NCBI RefSeq assembly: GCF_006175985.1
Contig: NZ_SRSH01000003.1
Coordinates: 214,352 to 278,351, forward strand
Direction of reading: 5' to 3'
Length of the DNA: 64,000 nt
DNA from: Methylotetracoccus oryzae
GTDB taxonomy: Bacteria > Pseudomonadota > Gammaproteobacteria > Methylococcales > Methylococcaceae
In this document: positions 35,960 to 44,309 of the stretch, in pieces
Numbering within the stretch: position 1 is the first letter of the stretch
Layout: every line of letters begins with the position of its first letter
The notes under the pieces: generated by a model
What the model saw: the letters and a program-made list of their open reading frames with translations, nothing else
Databases searched by the model: none
What the model was told of the DNA's origin: nothing
Translations under genes and position numbers: made by a program

Positions 35960-36140
35960 CACCGTTGGCAGGAGCGCGTCCCCGCTCAACGGATTTATCG
36001 CGAATCGTGCAACAGGTCATTCGGGCTTGCTGCCAGCGCTCGGTTCGACTGCTCGAATTCGATGTGGAGCAGCGGGTCAATGGCAGGCACGGGGCCGGCG
36101 ATTGACCACGGGGCACATACTGGCAGAGATCGGTTTGTTT

Positions 36141-36215
36141 TAGGAGCCGAGCCCTCTCGGCGAATGGGTTCTGGTCAGGGTCGGTGGTTGGTTCGCCCAG
36201 ATGGCTGGGCTCCTA
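36141..36215. repeat. REPIN G (single copy, intron target)
   Basis: One REPIN: left REP TAGGAGCC + GCCGAG-N4-CTCGGC, spacer, right REP GCCCAGATGGCTGGGC + TCCTA. The long hairpin formed by the two arms ends at 36215, immediately followed by the first base of the group II intron. Confidence 0.88.
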
Positions 36216-38051
36216 GTGCGCTCGTGGAGGCGCACACATAGCACGGTGGAAGTCCGTGTCGGGGCAAGCCATGACCCCGTAGCTGAAGGTAACTGCGTCG
36301 TCGTGAGGCGGGGTGGGGAGCAACTGGAGGCGAACTGGCAGTCCGCAGGATGACGAACTCGATGCGGCGGGGAAACGGCGGCGAGCCTGCTAGGAGAGGG
36401 TGAAGCCTGAAACACATCGGACACGTTGGGGATGGCGATAGGAAACGCTGTCCGGGCCGGCCACGTGGTGGGAGGCGGAATGTTGGGACGTGTGTGCGAG
36501 AGAAGCGAGGAGACCTGGTCCGCGGACGCGAAGCGGGTCAGGAGTCGGAGCCCGCATAGTACCGAGGCGGCGCGAGCCGTGAGAGGCGCGGAGAGCAAAA
36601 CCGGGCTGAGGGAAGGCAGGGCAGGAAGGTAGAGACGTGACGCCAGAGACCCGCAAGACGGCATCGACAGTGCCGAGCGAGGCTAAACGAGAGGCAGAAG
36701 CCTGCGGAATACCCGGGGTGGAAGCGGCGATCTGGACGGAGCGTATGGTTTCGGCGCTGGTGAACGGCGTCGCAGGAGGGCAATGGTACAGCCTGATGGA
36801 CAAGGTCTGTGCGCCCAAGACACTGGCGTTGGCGTGGGCGAGAGTGCGGGCCAACCGCGGTGCGGCGGGCGTGGATGGGCAAGGCGTGGAGCGGTTTGCC
36901 GCGCAAGCCGAACGGTACTTGGCGGAGCTCAGCCGGGCGTTGCGGGAAGGCTGCTACCGTCCCGCGGCGGTGAAGCGGGTGGAGATTCCCAAAGGGCCGG
37001 GTCAAACCCGACCGTTGGGGATACCGACGGTGCAAGACCGGATTGTACAAACGGCGCTGAAACTCGTGATCGAACCGATCTTCGAGGTGCAGTTCCTGGC
37101 GACGAGCTTCGGCTTTCGCCCCGGTCGAGGCTGTAAGGAGGCACTGCGGGAAGTCGATCGGCTGCTGAAGGCCGGCTACACCCAGGTGGTGGAGGCGGAC
37201 CTGAAGGGTTACTTCGACCGCATCCCGCACGAGCGCCTGATGGCACGGGTGGCGTCCTCGGTCAGCGATGGCCGGGTGCTTGACCTGATCCGCGGTTGGC
37301 TGGAGCAAGACATCTTGCAGGGGCTGGACCGTTGGACACCGACCGGCGGCACGCCGCAGGGTGCGGTGATCAGTCCGCTGCTGGCCAATGTCTACCTGCA
37401 TCCGCTGGATGAGCGGATGATGGCCAAAGGCTACCGGATGGTGCGCTACGCTGACGACTTCGTGGTGTTGTGTGCCACGCGGGAGGAGGCGGAACGCGCG
37501 TTGCAGGAGATCCGTCGCTGGGTCGCGGACCACGGCCTGACCCTGCATCCGGAGAAAACCCGGATCGGTGACAGCCGTCAGCCGGGCGCAGGGTTCGACT
37601 TTCTGGGCTATCGGTTCGAAGCCGGTAAGCGCTGGGTGCGGCAGCAGAGTCTGCAGCGCTTCAAGGACGCCATCCGGGGGAAGACCCGGCGGACGCGGGG
37701 CGAGAGTCTCGCGCGGATCGTCCAGGACCTGAACCCCCTGTTGCGGGGCTGGTTCCACTACTTCAAGCAGGCCCACCCGTTCACGTTCGAACGCTTGGAC
37801 AAGTTCATCCGCCGGCGTTTGCGCGCCGTGCTGCGAAAGCACACCAAGCGACCGGGTCGTGGGGCCTGTCAGGCCGACCATCAACGCTGGCCCAAGGCCT
37901 TCTTCGCTGCTGCCGGGTTGTTCGCACTGTATCCCGCTTGGCAGACGGCGAGAAACTCCCGATGAGGAAACTACCGACTGGAGAGCCGTGTGCGGGAGAA
38001 CCGCCTGCACGGTTCGGAGGGAGGGGAGACAACTGTCTTCCCTCCCCCTAT
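36216..38051 (+). mobile_element. Full-length group II intron (class C-like)
   Basis: The intron starts GTGCGCTCG and ends CCCCCTAT (1,836 bp). Domain V is recognisable at 37983-38015: GAGCCGTG paired with CACGGTTC, including the AGC triad. Domain VI is a GC-rich hairpin (GGGAGGGGAGACA/TGTCTTCCCTCCC) ahead of the 3' end. The ORF at 36637 sits in domain IV. Placement directly after a hairpin and the RT C-terminus (GLFALYPAWQTARNSR type) suit the bacterial class C (IIC) group. The 3' exon is not REP sequence but the remnant of an oxidoreductase gene, so the downstream side has been rearranged. Confidence 0.9.
36637..37965 (+). CDS. ltrA: Group II intron reverse transcriptase/maturase
   Basis: This 442-residue intron-encoded protein has RT domain motifs RPLGIPTVQDRIVQTALKLV, FGFRPGRGCKEAL, VVEADLKGYFDRIPHERLM, GTPQGAVISPLLANVYLHPL and the catalytic VRYADDFVVL. 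The maturase (X) domain follows (LNPLLRGWFHYFKQAHPFTF). There is no HNH endonuclease domain, as usual for class C introns, which rely on hairpin or replication-fork targets. It lies inside the intron at 36216-38051. The start may be the ATG at 36637 or an internal Met near 36745. It appears intact. Confidence 0.93.
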   Translation: MTPETRKTASTVPSEAKREAEACGIPGVEAAIWTERMVSALVNGVAGGQWYSLMDKVCAPKTLALAWARVRANRGAAGVDGQGVERFAAQAERYLAELSRALREGCYRPAAVKRVEIPKGPGQTRPLGIPTVQDRIVQTALKLVIEPIFEVQFLATSFGFRPGRGCKEALREVDRLLKAGYTQVVEADLKGYFDRIPHERLMARVASSVSDGRVLDLIRGWLEQDILQGLDRWTPTGGTPQGAVISPLLANVYLHPLDERMMAKGYRMVRYADDFVVLCATREEAERALQEIRRWVADHGLTLHPEKTRIGDSRQPGAGFDFLGYRFEAGKRWVRQQSLQRFKDAIRGKTRRTRGESLARIVQDLNPLLRGWFHYFKQAHPFTFERLDKFIRRRLRAVLRKHTKRPGRGACQADHQRWPKAFFAAAGLFALYPAWQTARNSR

Positions 38052-38670
38052 CATCCAGTTCCAAGCCACCGGTGCTGATGGTCGGGTTTAACCGCCGCTT
38101 CGCACCGCAGGTCGTCAAGATGAAGGAACTGCTGCGCATGGTAGCGGAGCCTAAGGCCTTCGTGATGACGGTGAACGCAGGGGCGATTCCAGCCGAACAT
38201 TGGACGCAGGATGCTGCGGTCGGTGGCGGGCGAGTTATCGGCGAAGCCTGCCATTTCATCGACCTGCTGCGGTTTCTGGCCGGCGTTCCTATCCGCGAAC
38301 ATTCGGTAATCCGTCTAGATTCCGCCACTCGGGATTCGGTGAGTTTGCAGTTGCAATTCACCGACGGGTCAATTGGGACGGTGCACTACCAGCCAATGGG
38401 CACAAATCTTTCCCCAAGGAACGGCTGGAAGTGTTCAGTGCAGGGCGGATTTTGCAATTGGATAACTTCCGAAAGCTGACGGCGTTCGGGTGGCCTGGCT
38501 TCACCAAAATGAACCTGTGGCGTCAGGACTGGGGGCAGAAGGCTTGCGCCGCAGCGTTCGTCCAGGCGGTTGAGCAAGGCGGCGCGTCGCCGATTCCGTG
38601 GGAAGAGGTGGCAGAGGTCAGCCGGGTGACGATTGAGTTAGGGGAGCAAGCGAGGCAGCGGAGGGGCTAA
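38052..38670 (+). pseudogene. Bi-domain oxidoreductase, C-terminal (Gfo/Idh/MocA) remnant
   Basis: Directly after the intron the frame encodes PVLMVGFNRRFAPQVVKMKE, AGAIPAEHWTQDAAVGGGRV and IGEACHFIDLLRFLAG. This is the C-terminal Gfo/Idh half of the zinc-dehydrogenase/Gfo-Idh fusion enzymes that sit next to heparinase genes in EPS clusters. A one-base deletion near 38394 shifts the frame; the rest (ANGHKSFPKERLEVFSAGRI, LQLDNFRKL...) continues to a TAA at 38670. The N-terminal zinc-dehydrogenase half is missing here and lies 4-5 kb downstream. Confidence 0.8.
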
Positions 38671-38749
38671 AATGGAACTCGCGTTGCGCATGCGGCGAAT
38701 GGTCGAGGCACCAACGGCTTCTGTGGACATTTCTCCTATTGAGGCATCA

Positions 38750-39043
38750 ATGAAACCCTCTCTGGCTCTGGAGTTGCACCGGGAAGATATCCGTCGCATT
38801 GTCGAACGGAATGATGCCAGGAATCCCCGGGTGTTTGGCTCCGTCGCTCGCGGCGAAGATACCGAGGCAAGTGACCTTGACCTCTTGGTTGATCCGATCG
38901 ACGGCAGGACCACGCTGATCAGCCTCGTGAGGATGAAGCGCGAACTGGAGCAAGCGCTTGGTGTAAGGGCCGATGTCGTGACGCCCAACGGGCTACGCGA
39001 TCGTATTCGGCAAGGCGTGTTAGCGGACGCGACGGCCGTATGA
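38750..39043 (+). CDS. mntA: MNT-type nucleotidyltransferase antitoxin
   Basis: This 97-residue minimal nucleotidyltransferase has the signature FGSVARGEDTEASDLDLLVD (G-S-x-A-R-G and D-x-D). MntA proteins inactivate the HEPN RNase partner by AMP transfer. The start at 38750 gives the family N-terminus; an upstream ATG at 38672 adds 26 unrelated residues. The HEPN gene starts 4 bp before its stop. It is inserted between the oxidoreductase remnant and the heparinase gene. Confidence 0.88.
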   Translation: MKPSLALELHREDIRRIVERNDARNPRVFGSVARGEDTEASDLDLLVDPIDGRTTLISLVRMKRELEQALGVRADVVTPNGLRDRIRQGVLADATAV

Positions 39044-39411
39044 CGCGCGATCGACGACGGGTTAACGAGCGCTTCGCTGATGTCCTGGAGGCTATCGAAA
39101 ACATCAAATCCGATCTCGGTGAGTTTGGCAGAGATGAATTTCTTACCGACGGCAAGACGCAACGCGCGGTCATCGAGAGCCTGATCGTGATGGGTGAAGC
39201 GGGGAAGCGTATTCTCGAGTTGGAGCCCGGTCTTCAAACGCGCCAACCCGAACTGTGGCAGCATCTCCGTGATCCCTACGATATGCGCATCGTGTTGACT
39301 CATGAATATTTTCGCGTGGACCCAACGATCGTCTGGACGACGCTTCAGTGTAGTGTCCCCGAGCTTGAGCGCCATCTGGTGGATTGGCTCAGTTGCGACC
39401 CTCCAAGCTGA
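39040..39411 (+). CDS. hepT: HEPN (DUF86/HepT-like) RNase toxin
   Basis: This 123-residue all-helical protein carries the RX4HXY RNase motif intact (RIVLTHEY). A preceding segment, QRAVIESLIVMGEAGKRIL, is typical of DUF86/HepT. It is coupled to the MNT gene by a 4-bp overlap. The pair looks functional, unlike the second MNT/HEPN remnant at 43067-43366. Confidence 0.88.
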   Translation: MTRDRRRVNERFADVLEAIENIKSDLGEFGRDEFLTDGKTQRAVIESLIVMGEAGKRILELEPGLQTRQPELWQHLRDPYDMRIVLTHEYFRVDPTIVWTTLQCSVPELERHLVDWLSCDPPS

Positions 39412-39544
39412 GATTTGCGCTCAGTCATCCGGTGCCGCCTTTAGGCCGCACCATCGCGGTGGCCGGGTAAGCGTCCGGCCAAAGCCGGTCTTACGCGGCA
39501 AGCGTTTTGTTCGTCGAAGTGGGTCATCGCAGCGGAATTTATCG

Positions 39545-41086
39545 GTGATTGTTTCCCGTACCGTTCATCTTCTAGCCCGCTACCTCCATACACTGCGTTA
39601 TCTGCGAGCCGAGCAGATCTATGGCCGGGTGTGGTTTCGACTATACACGCCCAGTCCGGACCATCGGCCGGCGCTGGCATTGCGGACGGGAGCGGGTACG
39701 TGGCAGCAACCGGCAAAGCGGCGGGTAAGTCTGTCCAGCCCTACGTGCTGCCGGTTTCTGAATGAAGAGCGCGACATCGGCAGTGCGGCGGCGTGGGACG
39801 ATCCCAGCTGCGACAAGCTGTGGCTGTACAACCTCCACTATTTCGATGACTTGAATGCGGAGGGCGCCGCGGGGCGCTCCGCGTGGCACACGGCGTTAAT
39901 CGAGCGGTGGATTTCGGAGAATCCGCCGGGCGAGGGCACAGGGTGGGAGCCTTATCCAACCTCGCTGCGTATCGTCAACTGGATCAAGTGGGCGCTGGGT
40001 GGGAATGCGATGTGTGCCGAGTGGCAGGGTAGCTTGGCCGTGCAGGCCCGCTGGCTGGCGAAGCGGCTGGAATGGCATCTGCTGGGCAACCACCTGTTCG
40101 CCAACGCCAAGGCGCTGATCTTTGCCGGGTGCTATTTCGACGGAGCCGAAGCGGCCACTTGGTTGGCGAAAGGATTGCGGATACTGGAGCGGGAACTGCC
40201 GGAACAGGTCCTGCCGGACGGCGGGCAGTTCGAGCGCAGTCCGATGTATCACGCGCTGGCCTTCGAGGATGTCCTGGACCTGATTAATCTGTTTGCCGCT
40301 TTTCCCAACGCGGTGCCCGAGCGGTGGCAGGGTTTAGTCTCGAGCCTACCCGAATTGGCCACAAGGATGCACCGGCCGCTTGCCGTGATGCGGCACCCAG
40401 ACGGGGACATCGCACTCTTCAACGATGCGGCGATGGGCATCGCGCCATCGTGCAGGGAATTGGAAGGCTATACGGTGCGGCTCCGTTTGCCGGCGCTCTC
40501 GGCGTTAACGGACGGTGTCGTTCGTTTGCGGGACAGCGGGTATCTGCGGGTGCAGCGCGGCGAGTGCGTGGCGTTTCTGGACGTTGCCCCGATCGGCCCT
40601 GAATACCTCCCCGGCCATGCGCACGCCGATACCTTGTCGTTCGAGTTGTCGCTTTTCGGTCGGCGGGTGTTGGTCAATTCCGGAACCTCCGTCTATGGCA
40701 CCGGGCCCGAACGGCAGCGGCAGCGGGGTACGGCGGCTCACACTACCGTGACCCTTGATGGTGCCGATTCGTCGGAGGTTTGGGCTGGGTTTCGGGTGGC
40801 GCGGCGCGCGAGGCCGTTCGGATTGCAAGTCGACGACGTGGGCGAGGTCTGGTGCGTCGCCTGTTCGCACGATGGCTACCGACGCCTGACCGGCAAGCCG
40901 GTGCATCGCCGTGTCTGGCGTTTCGGCCAGGGTTCGTTGTCCGTCATGGACACCGTCGAGGGGCCGTTTCGAGAGGCGGTGTTACGTCCTTCCGTAGTTG
41001 AGTCCGCCCGGACTCGATCATCTCTTCGTGTTTCAGGGCGATCGAAAGAAGTCTTCCTTTCACACGGCGAGACAATCCAGGGCTGA
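39545..41086 (+). CDS. Heparinase II/III family protein, C-terminally truncated
   Basis: This predicted polysaccharide lyase has an N-terminal alpha-toroid (LRYLRAEQIYGRVWFRLYTP, LWLYNLHYFDDLNAEGAAGR, RIVNWIKWALGGN, EWHLLGNHLFANAKALIFAG) and a C-terminal heparinase beta-domain (AFLDVAPIGPEYLPGHAHAD, then TLSFELSLFG, VNSGTSVYGTGPERQRQRGT). The GTG start at 39545 fits the family start; a longer frame begins at 39302 inside the HEPN gene. Family similarity stops soon after DTVEGPF, and the last ~30 residues look like read-through into transposon DNA, so the C-terminal strands are missing. Such enzymes act on the cluster's own EPS. It may be inactive. Confidence 0.82.
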   Translation: MIVSRTVHLLARYLHTLRYLRAEQIYGRVWFRLYTPSPDHRPALALRTGAGTWQQPAKRRVSLSSPTCCRFLNEERDIGSAAAWDDPSCDKLWLYNLHYFDDLNAEGAAGRSAWHTALIERWISENPPGEGTGWEPYPTSLRIVNWIKWALGGNAMCAEWQGSLAVQARWLAKRLEWHLLGNHLFANAKALIFAGCYFDGAEAATWLAKGLRILERELPEQVLPDGGQFERSPMYHALAFEDVLDLINLFAAFPNAVPERWQGLVSSLPELATRMHRPLAVMRHPDGDIALFNDAAMGIAPSCRELEGYTVRLRLPALSALTDGVVRLRDSGYLRVQRGECVAFLDVAPIGPEYLPGHAHADTLSFELSLFGRRVLVNSGTSVYGTGPERQRQRGTAAHTTVTLDGADSSEVWAGFRVARRARPFGLQVDDVGEVWCVACSHDGYRRLTGKPVHRRVWRFGQGSLSVMDTVEGPFREAVLRPSVVESARTRSSLRVSGRSKEVFLSHGETIQG

Positions 41087-41157
41087 GGAAGGCCGGTGCT
41101 CCTCTGTTATCGTGGAAGGTTCCTGACGCTTTCCACCCTGACAAACGAGACCGGCCT

Positions 41158-41524
41158 ATGCAGCGGATTGTGCCTGCGATTCTCTCTTTTGAACAACATC
41201 GCGACACACTGCAACGCGAGCCGGTGACCTACCGGCCTGCGGGTTGTCCGCATTGCGGTCTCGCCAGGCTGTGGGGTCACGGCGGTTATGTCCGCAAGGC
41301 GGATCGGGATCGGTCGTCGCCGGGTTCATTGAATCCGGTGTTGATTCCCCGTTTCTTTTGTCAGGGTTGCCGCCACACCTGTTCACGACTGCCGGAATGT
41401 ATCGCGCCAAGGCGTTGGTATGGCTGGGCCGTGCAACAGGTGGTGTTGCTGTGGCTGCTCGCAGGTGGCTCGCTGCATCAGGCGGCGGTGCGAGGCGGTG
41501 TTGATCGGCACACGGTGCGGCGCT
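41158..41524 (+). pseudogene. Transposase N-terminal fragment (DUF6431-type)
   Basis: The frame starts MQRIVPAILSFEQHRDTLQR, with a Cys-rich zinc-binding part (CPHCGLARLWGHGG...CQGCRHTCSRLPEC) and a helix-turn-helix-like VLLWLLAGGSLHQAAVRGGV DRHTVRRW. This matches the N-terminal DUF6431 region of a transposase family. At about 41524 it fuses in a short stretch of microhomology to oxidoreductase sequence, so the catalytic part is lost. Its element probably truncated the heparinase gene upstream. Confidence 0.7.
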
Positions 41525-41840
41525 GGTCGATTTCGGGAAGGCGAATCTGATCGATAAGGCGCGCCAGCAACCGGACAAGGTCCGGCAGGTGCTGGAGAAG
41601 GTGAAGACCGACGGCTTGGCTCCCACGCTGGAAGCGGTGCGCAACAAGCTGGACCAGCCGCTGTCCATGGGTTACTGCAATGTCGGTACGGTGCTGGAAG
41701 TCGGCCTGGACGCGTCCGGCTTTGTTATCGGCGAGCGGGTCGCCTCGAACGGCAAGCATGCCGAGGTGGTAAGCATCCCGACGAACTTGTACGCCAAGGT
41801 GCCGGAGGGCGATACGCGCCTACAAGCAGAAGCACTGTGA
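41524..41840 (+). pseudogene. Oxidoreductase fragment (duplicate copy)
   Basis: About 285 bp nearly identical to 42583-42870: VDFGKANLIDKARQQPDKVR, then GLAPTLEAVRNKLDQPL, then VSIPTNLYAKVPEG. It is an internal piece of the zinc-dehydrogenase half of the bi-domain enzyme. It starts at the fusion with the transposase fragment and ends within the GGAGGGCG shared by both copies, after which unrelated codons run to the stop. Unlike the other copy it does not have the one-base deletion at the GLAPTL position. Confidence 0.8.
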
Positions 41841-41878
41841 TACCGTTCAACTCATTCGGCACGTATAGCGAGGACACC

Positions 41879-42313
41879 ATGAGCGCACAACTGCATGACC
41901 AGGATTTCTATTCGTGGACTCACCAACAGGCCGAACTGTTGCGCCAAGGACGGTTGGGCGAGCTTGATACCGAGCATTTAATCGAGGAGTTGGACAGCAT
42001 GGGTGCGCGGGAACGGCGGGAACTGGAGACGCGACTCTCGATCCTGCTACAGCATTTGCTGAAATGGCGGTATCAGCCTGAGCGGCGCGGGGTTAGCTGG
42101 TTGCGGACGATCAAGATCCAGCGCATCGATGTTCTACGTGTTCTGGAAGACAACCCTGGGCTTAGGCACCGGCTGCCGGAACTCTTTGCCAGCGCGTACA
42201 GCAGAGCGCGCATCCTCGCGACGGACGAAACGGCCATCGATGAAGCAAACTTTCCCGAGCAGCCGCCTTTTGGCATCGACGAAGCGCTGAATGCAGAGTT
42301 TTTGCCGGAATAG
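41879..42313 (+). CDS. DUF29 family protein
   Basis: This 144-residue protein, MSAQLHDQDFYSWTHQQAEL, LRQGRLGELDTEHLIEELDS MGARERRELETRLSILLQHLL KWRYQP, is a full DUF29 domain. This helical family of unknown function is abundant in cyanobacteria and accessory regions of gammaproteobacteria. The start at 41879 matches family length; an ATG 42 nt upstream is possible. It sits between the two oxidoreductase fragments. Apparently intact. Confidence 0.88.
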   Translation: MSAQLHDQDFYSWTHQQAELLRQGRLGELDTEHLIEELDSMGARERRELETRLSILLQHLLKWRYQPERRGVSWLRTIKIQRIDVLRVLEDNPGLRHRLPELFASAYSRARILATDETAIDEANFPEQPPFGIDEALNAEFLPE

Positions 42314-42449
42314 GAAGTACTACCTTCAGACGCCTTTCGGGTACACCTACGCCAAGGAAGGCCTGCGGCCTTGGCGAAAACCGATGTGAGGCTGCCGAGC
42401 GAGGGAAAGGGCCGGGGGTGAAATCGATGGGCCGGCACACAGGATCAAG

Positions 42450-43066
42450 ATGAAGCAGATTTTGCAGAGTTTGAGTGACGGGCGCACGGAAGTGGCCGAG
42501 GTCCCGTGTCCGGCAGTCCGCGCGGGGCAGGTCTTGATTGGCACCCGCCGGACGTTGGTGTCGGCCGGCACCGAGCGGATGCTGGTCGATTTCGGGAAGG
42601 CGAATCTGATCGACAAGGCACGCCAGCAGCCGGACAAAGTCCGGCAGGTGCTGGAGAAAGTGAAGACCGATGGGCTGCCCCGACCCTTGAGGCGGTGCGC
42701 AACAAGCTGGACCAGCCGCTGCCCATGGGTTACTGCAATGTCGGTACGGTGCTGGAAGTCGGACCGGACGCTTCCGGCTTCGTTATCGGCGAGCGGGTCG
42801 CCTCGAACGGCAAGCATGCCGAGGTGGTAAGCATCCCGACGAACTTGTGCGCCAAGGTGCCGGAGGGCGTCTCCGACGATGCGGCCGCGTTCACGGTGGT
42901 CGGTGCTATCGCCCTGCAGGGCATTCGGCTGGTGGCGCCCAGTCTGGGTGAAACTGTGGTCATCACGGGGCTGGGGCTGATCGGCTTGATCCTTGTCCAG
43001 TTGCTGCGCGCGCGCGGTTGCCGGGGTGGTCGGGCTGGGTTTCGATCGGGACAAACTGGACCTGGT
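42450..43066 (+). pseudogene. Bi-domain oxidoreductase, N-terminal (Zn-dehydrogenase) remnant
   Basis: It starts MKQILQSLSDGRTEVAEVPC, VRAGQVLIGTRRTLVSAGTE, RMLVDFGKANL, the normal N-terminus of the fusion oxidoreductase. A missing G near 42675 shifts the frame. The next frame continues APTLEAVRNKLDQPLPMGYC to the Rossmann segment VVITGLGLIGLILVQLLRA, where an extra G near 43025 shifts it again. Sequence then runs into MNT nucleotidyltransferase code at about 43066. The missing C-terminal half is found at 38052-38670. Confidence 0.8.
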
Positions 43067-43366
43067 GGCGCGTGGATCTCCGGACGGCACAAGAGCTGAG
43101 TTCCGACTTTCGCTCAGCTGTGTTGGCGGCCGCTGAAGACCAAGATGTCGCCCTGTGACCGTAGCCGTTTCCGGCAACTGCTTGAGGCCGCAAGCGATGC
43201 CGTCCACTTCGCGGCTGCCAGGCATCGGAGTGACTTGGATCAGGATAAGATGCTTGCCTTGGCGCTCGTCAAGGCGATAGAAATCATCGGCGAGGCCGCG
43301 AGCAGGGTTTCGCAAGAGGCACGGGCCGAACATCCCGTTCCAGAACCTGCCAAGAATAATAGTTAA
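43067..43366 (+). pseudogene. Truncated second MNT/HEPN pair
   Basis: From about 43067 one frame encodes DLRTAQELSSDFRSAVLAAA EDQDVAL and stops at 43158, the C-terminal tail of an MNT nucleotidyltransferase. The overlapping frame from 43145 encodes MSPCDRSRFRQLLEAASDAV, HFAAARHRSDLDQDKMLAL, ALVKAIEIIGEAASRVSQEA, the N-terminal half of a HEPN/DUF86 toxin. The HEPN frame ends before the RX4HXY motif. Both partners are therefore incomplete. Position, between oxidoreductase and heparinase fragments, mirrors the intact pair at 38750-39411. Confidence 0.75.
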
Positions 43367-43455
43367 ATAGCCCCAAGAATCATACAAATTGTCGTTGCTA
43401 TAACAGGTGCAATAGGCGTTATTCCCGCTGCCGTTATTTCGGTATGCATTAAAAA

Positions 43456-43696
43456 ATGAGTCCCACCATTTTTCGAGAAAACGGCTTTCGTTTTTATTCC
43501 TTATCGCGTGAAGAACTAAGGATGCAGGTCCATGTTCAAGGGCAGAATGGAGAAGCAAAATTTTGGCTTGAGCCCACCGTTGAAATTGCCCCCGCAGGTT
43601 GGACTTTCCCGGCGCGAAATCAGCGAAGCGCTTCGCTCGGTACAGGAACACGAAAATGAAATCCGCAACGCTTGGCTTAGACACTTCCCCAGTTGA
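43456..43696 (+). pseudogene. DUF4160 protein, frameshifted
   Basis: The first frame MSPTIFRENGFRFYSLSREE, LRMQVHVQGQNGEAKFWLEP, TVEIAP is a DUF4160 domain. After a run of five C near 43593 it goes out of frame. Removing one C restores PQVGLSRREISEALRSVQEH, ENEIRNAWLRHFPS, the normal C-terminus ending at 43696. It overlaps the DUF2442 gene, its usual partner. Either a mutation or a homopolymer error. Confidence 0.78.
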
Positions 43697-43925
43697 AGTA
43701 ACAAATATATCTCGGTTTGGTTTCTGGCTAATGCTGGAAGATGAAGAACTGTTTCTCCCGTTCTCCAACTTCCCTTGGTTTGAGGATGCCACAGTCAGGA
43801 GGATACTTAATGTCGAGCTTCAATCGTCAAACCATTTATATTGGCCTGAGCTAGATGTGGATTTGGCCGTTGAGTCTATTCGTTATCCCGATAGATTCCC
43901 GTTGGTCAGTAAAATCAATGCGTAA
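43656..43925 (+). CDS. DUF2442 domain protein
   Basis: This 89-residue protein (VTNISRFGFWLMLEDEELFL, PFSNFPWFEDATVRRILNVE, YWPELDVDLAVESI) matches DUF2442, a small fold usually encoded beside DUF4160, and the pair is thought to be toxin-antitoxin-like. It overlaps the DUF4160 gene by about 40 bp. Full length. Confidence 0.85.
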   Translation: MKSATLGLDTSPVEVTNISRFGFWLMLEDEELFLPFSNFPWFEDATVRRILNVELQSSNHLYWPELDVDLAVESIRYPDRFPLVSKINA

Positions 43926-44018
43926 CGAACCGTTCGAGCGGACGCGGGCGATAAATCCGCCCGCGCCGCTCAACGCTGGGTCAGCGGACACATATGGCGA
44001 TACCCGCCCGTCGTGAGG

Positions 44019-44165
44019 CTTGTTCGTTTTGTAAACACTCTGCGCTATCTGCGAGCTGAGCAGATCTACGGACGGCTGTGGTTTCGGCTATACACGCCTA
44101 GGCCGGACCATCGGCCGGCGCCGGCATTGCGGCCGCGAAAGGGTGGAATCCCGCTTTTCCGGTAA
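44019..44165 (+). pseudogene. Heparinase N-terminal fragment (duplicate)
   Basis: The frame LVRFVNTLRYLRAEQIYGRL, WFRLYTPRPDHRPAPALR is clearly the same as residues near the N-terminus of the heparinase at 39545 (LRYLRAEQIYGRVWFRLYTP, DHRPALALR). It then runs to a stop after 49 codons. DNA similarity is high over about 110 bp. It shows that part of the oxidoreductase-heparinase block exists twice. Confidence 0.8.
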
Positions 44166-44309
44166 TGACGGGGGGTGCGTTGTGCTCCTGCGAATCGGGC
44201 GATTCTGCCGGTCTTCTTCAATGCGACCAGGCTACATGAAAGCCCGCACATGAACTGATTCATTCCCAGACGGGCCGTTTACCTGGTACCTATCCGGCTG
44301 ATTTGCCAT

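Noticed and set aside
28021..36215. Integron gene cassettes with attC sites
   Set aside because: TA cassettes, repeats and a class C-like intron suggested it, but the repeats lack the GTTRRRY/RYYYAAC core sites, occur as tandem runs, and no tyrosine integrase is present. They fit REPINs.
36538..38361. 607-residue open frame opposite the intron RT
   Set aside because: Shadow of the GC-rich RT gene in the antisense frame; no family features, and it crosses the intron boundary.
168..43696. All frameshifts explained as sequencing error
   Set aside because: The two C5 cases (about 255 and 43593) could be errors and are flagged. The TGA at 30630, the deletion at 32589 and the truncations/fusions at 41524 and 43066 are not homopolymer-type, so real decay is present.
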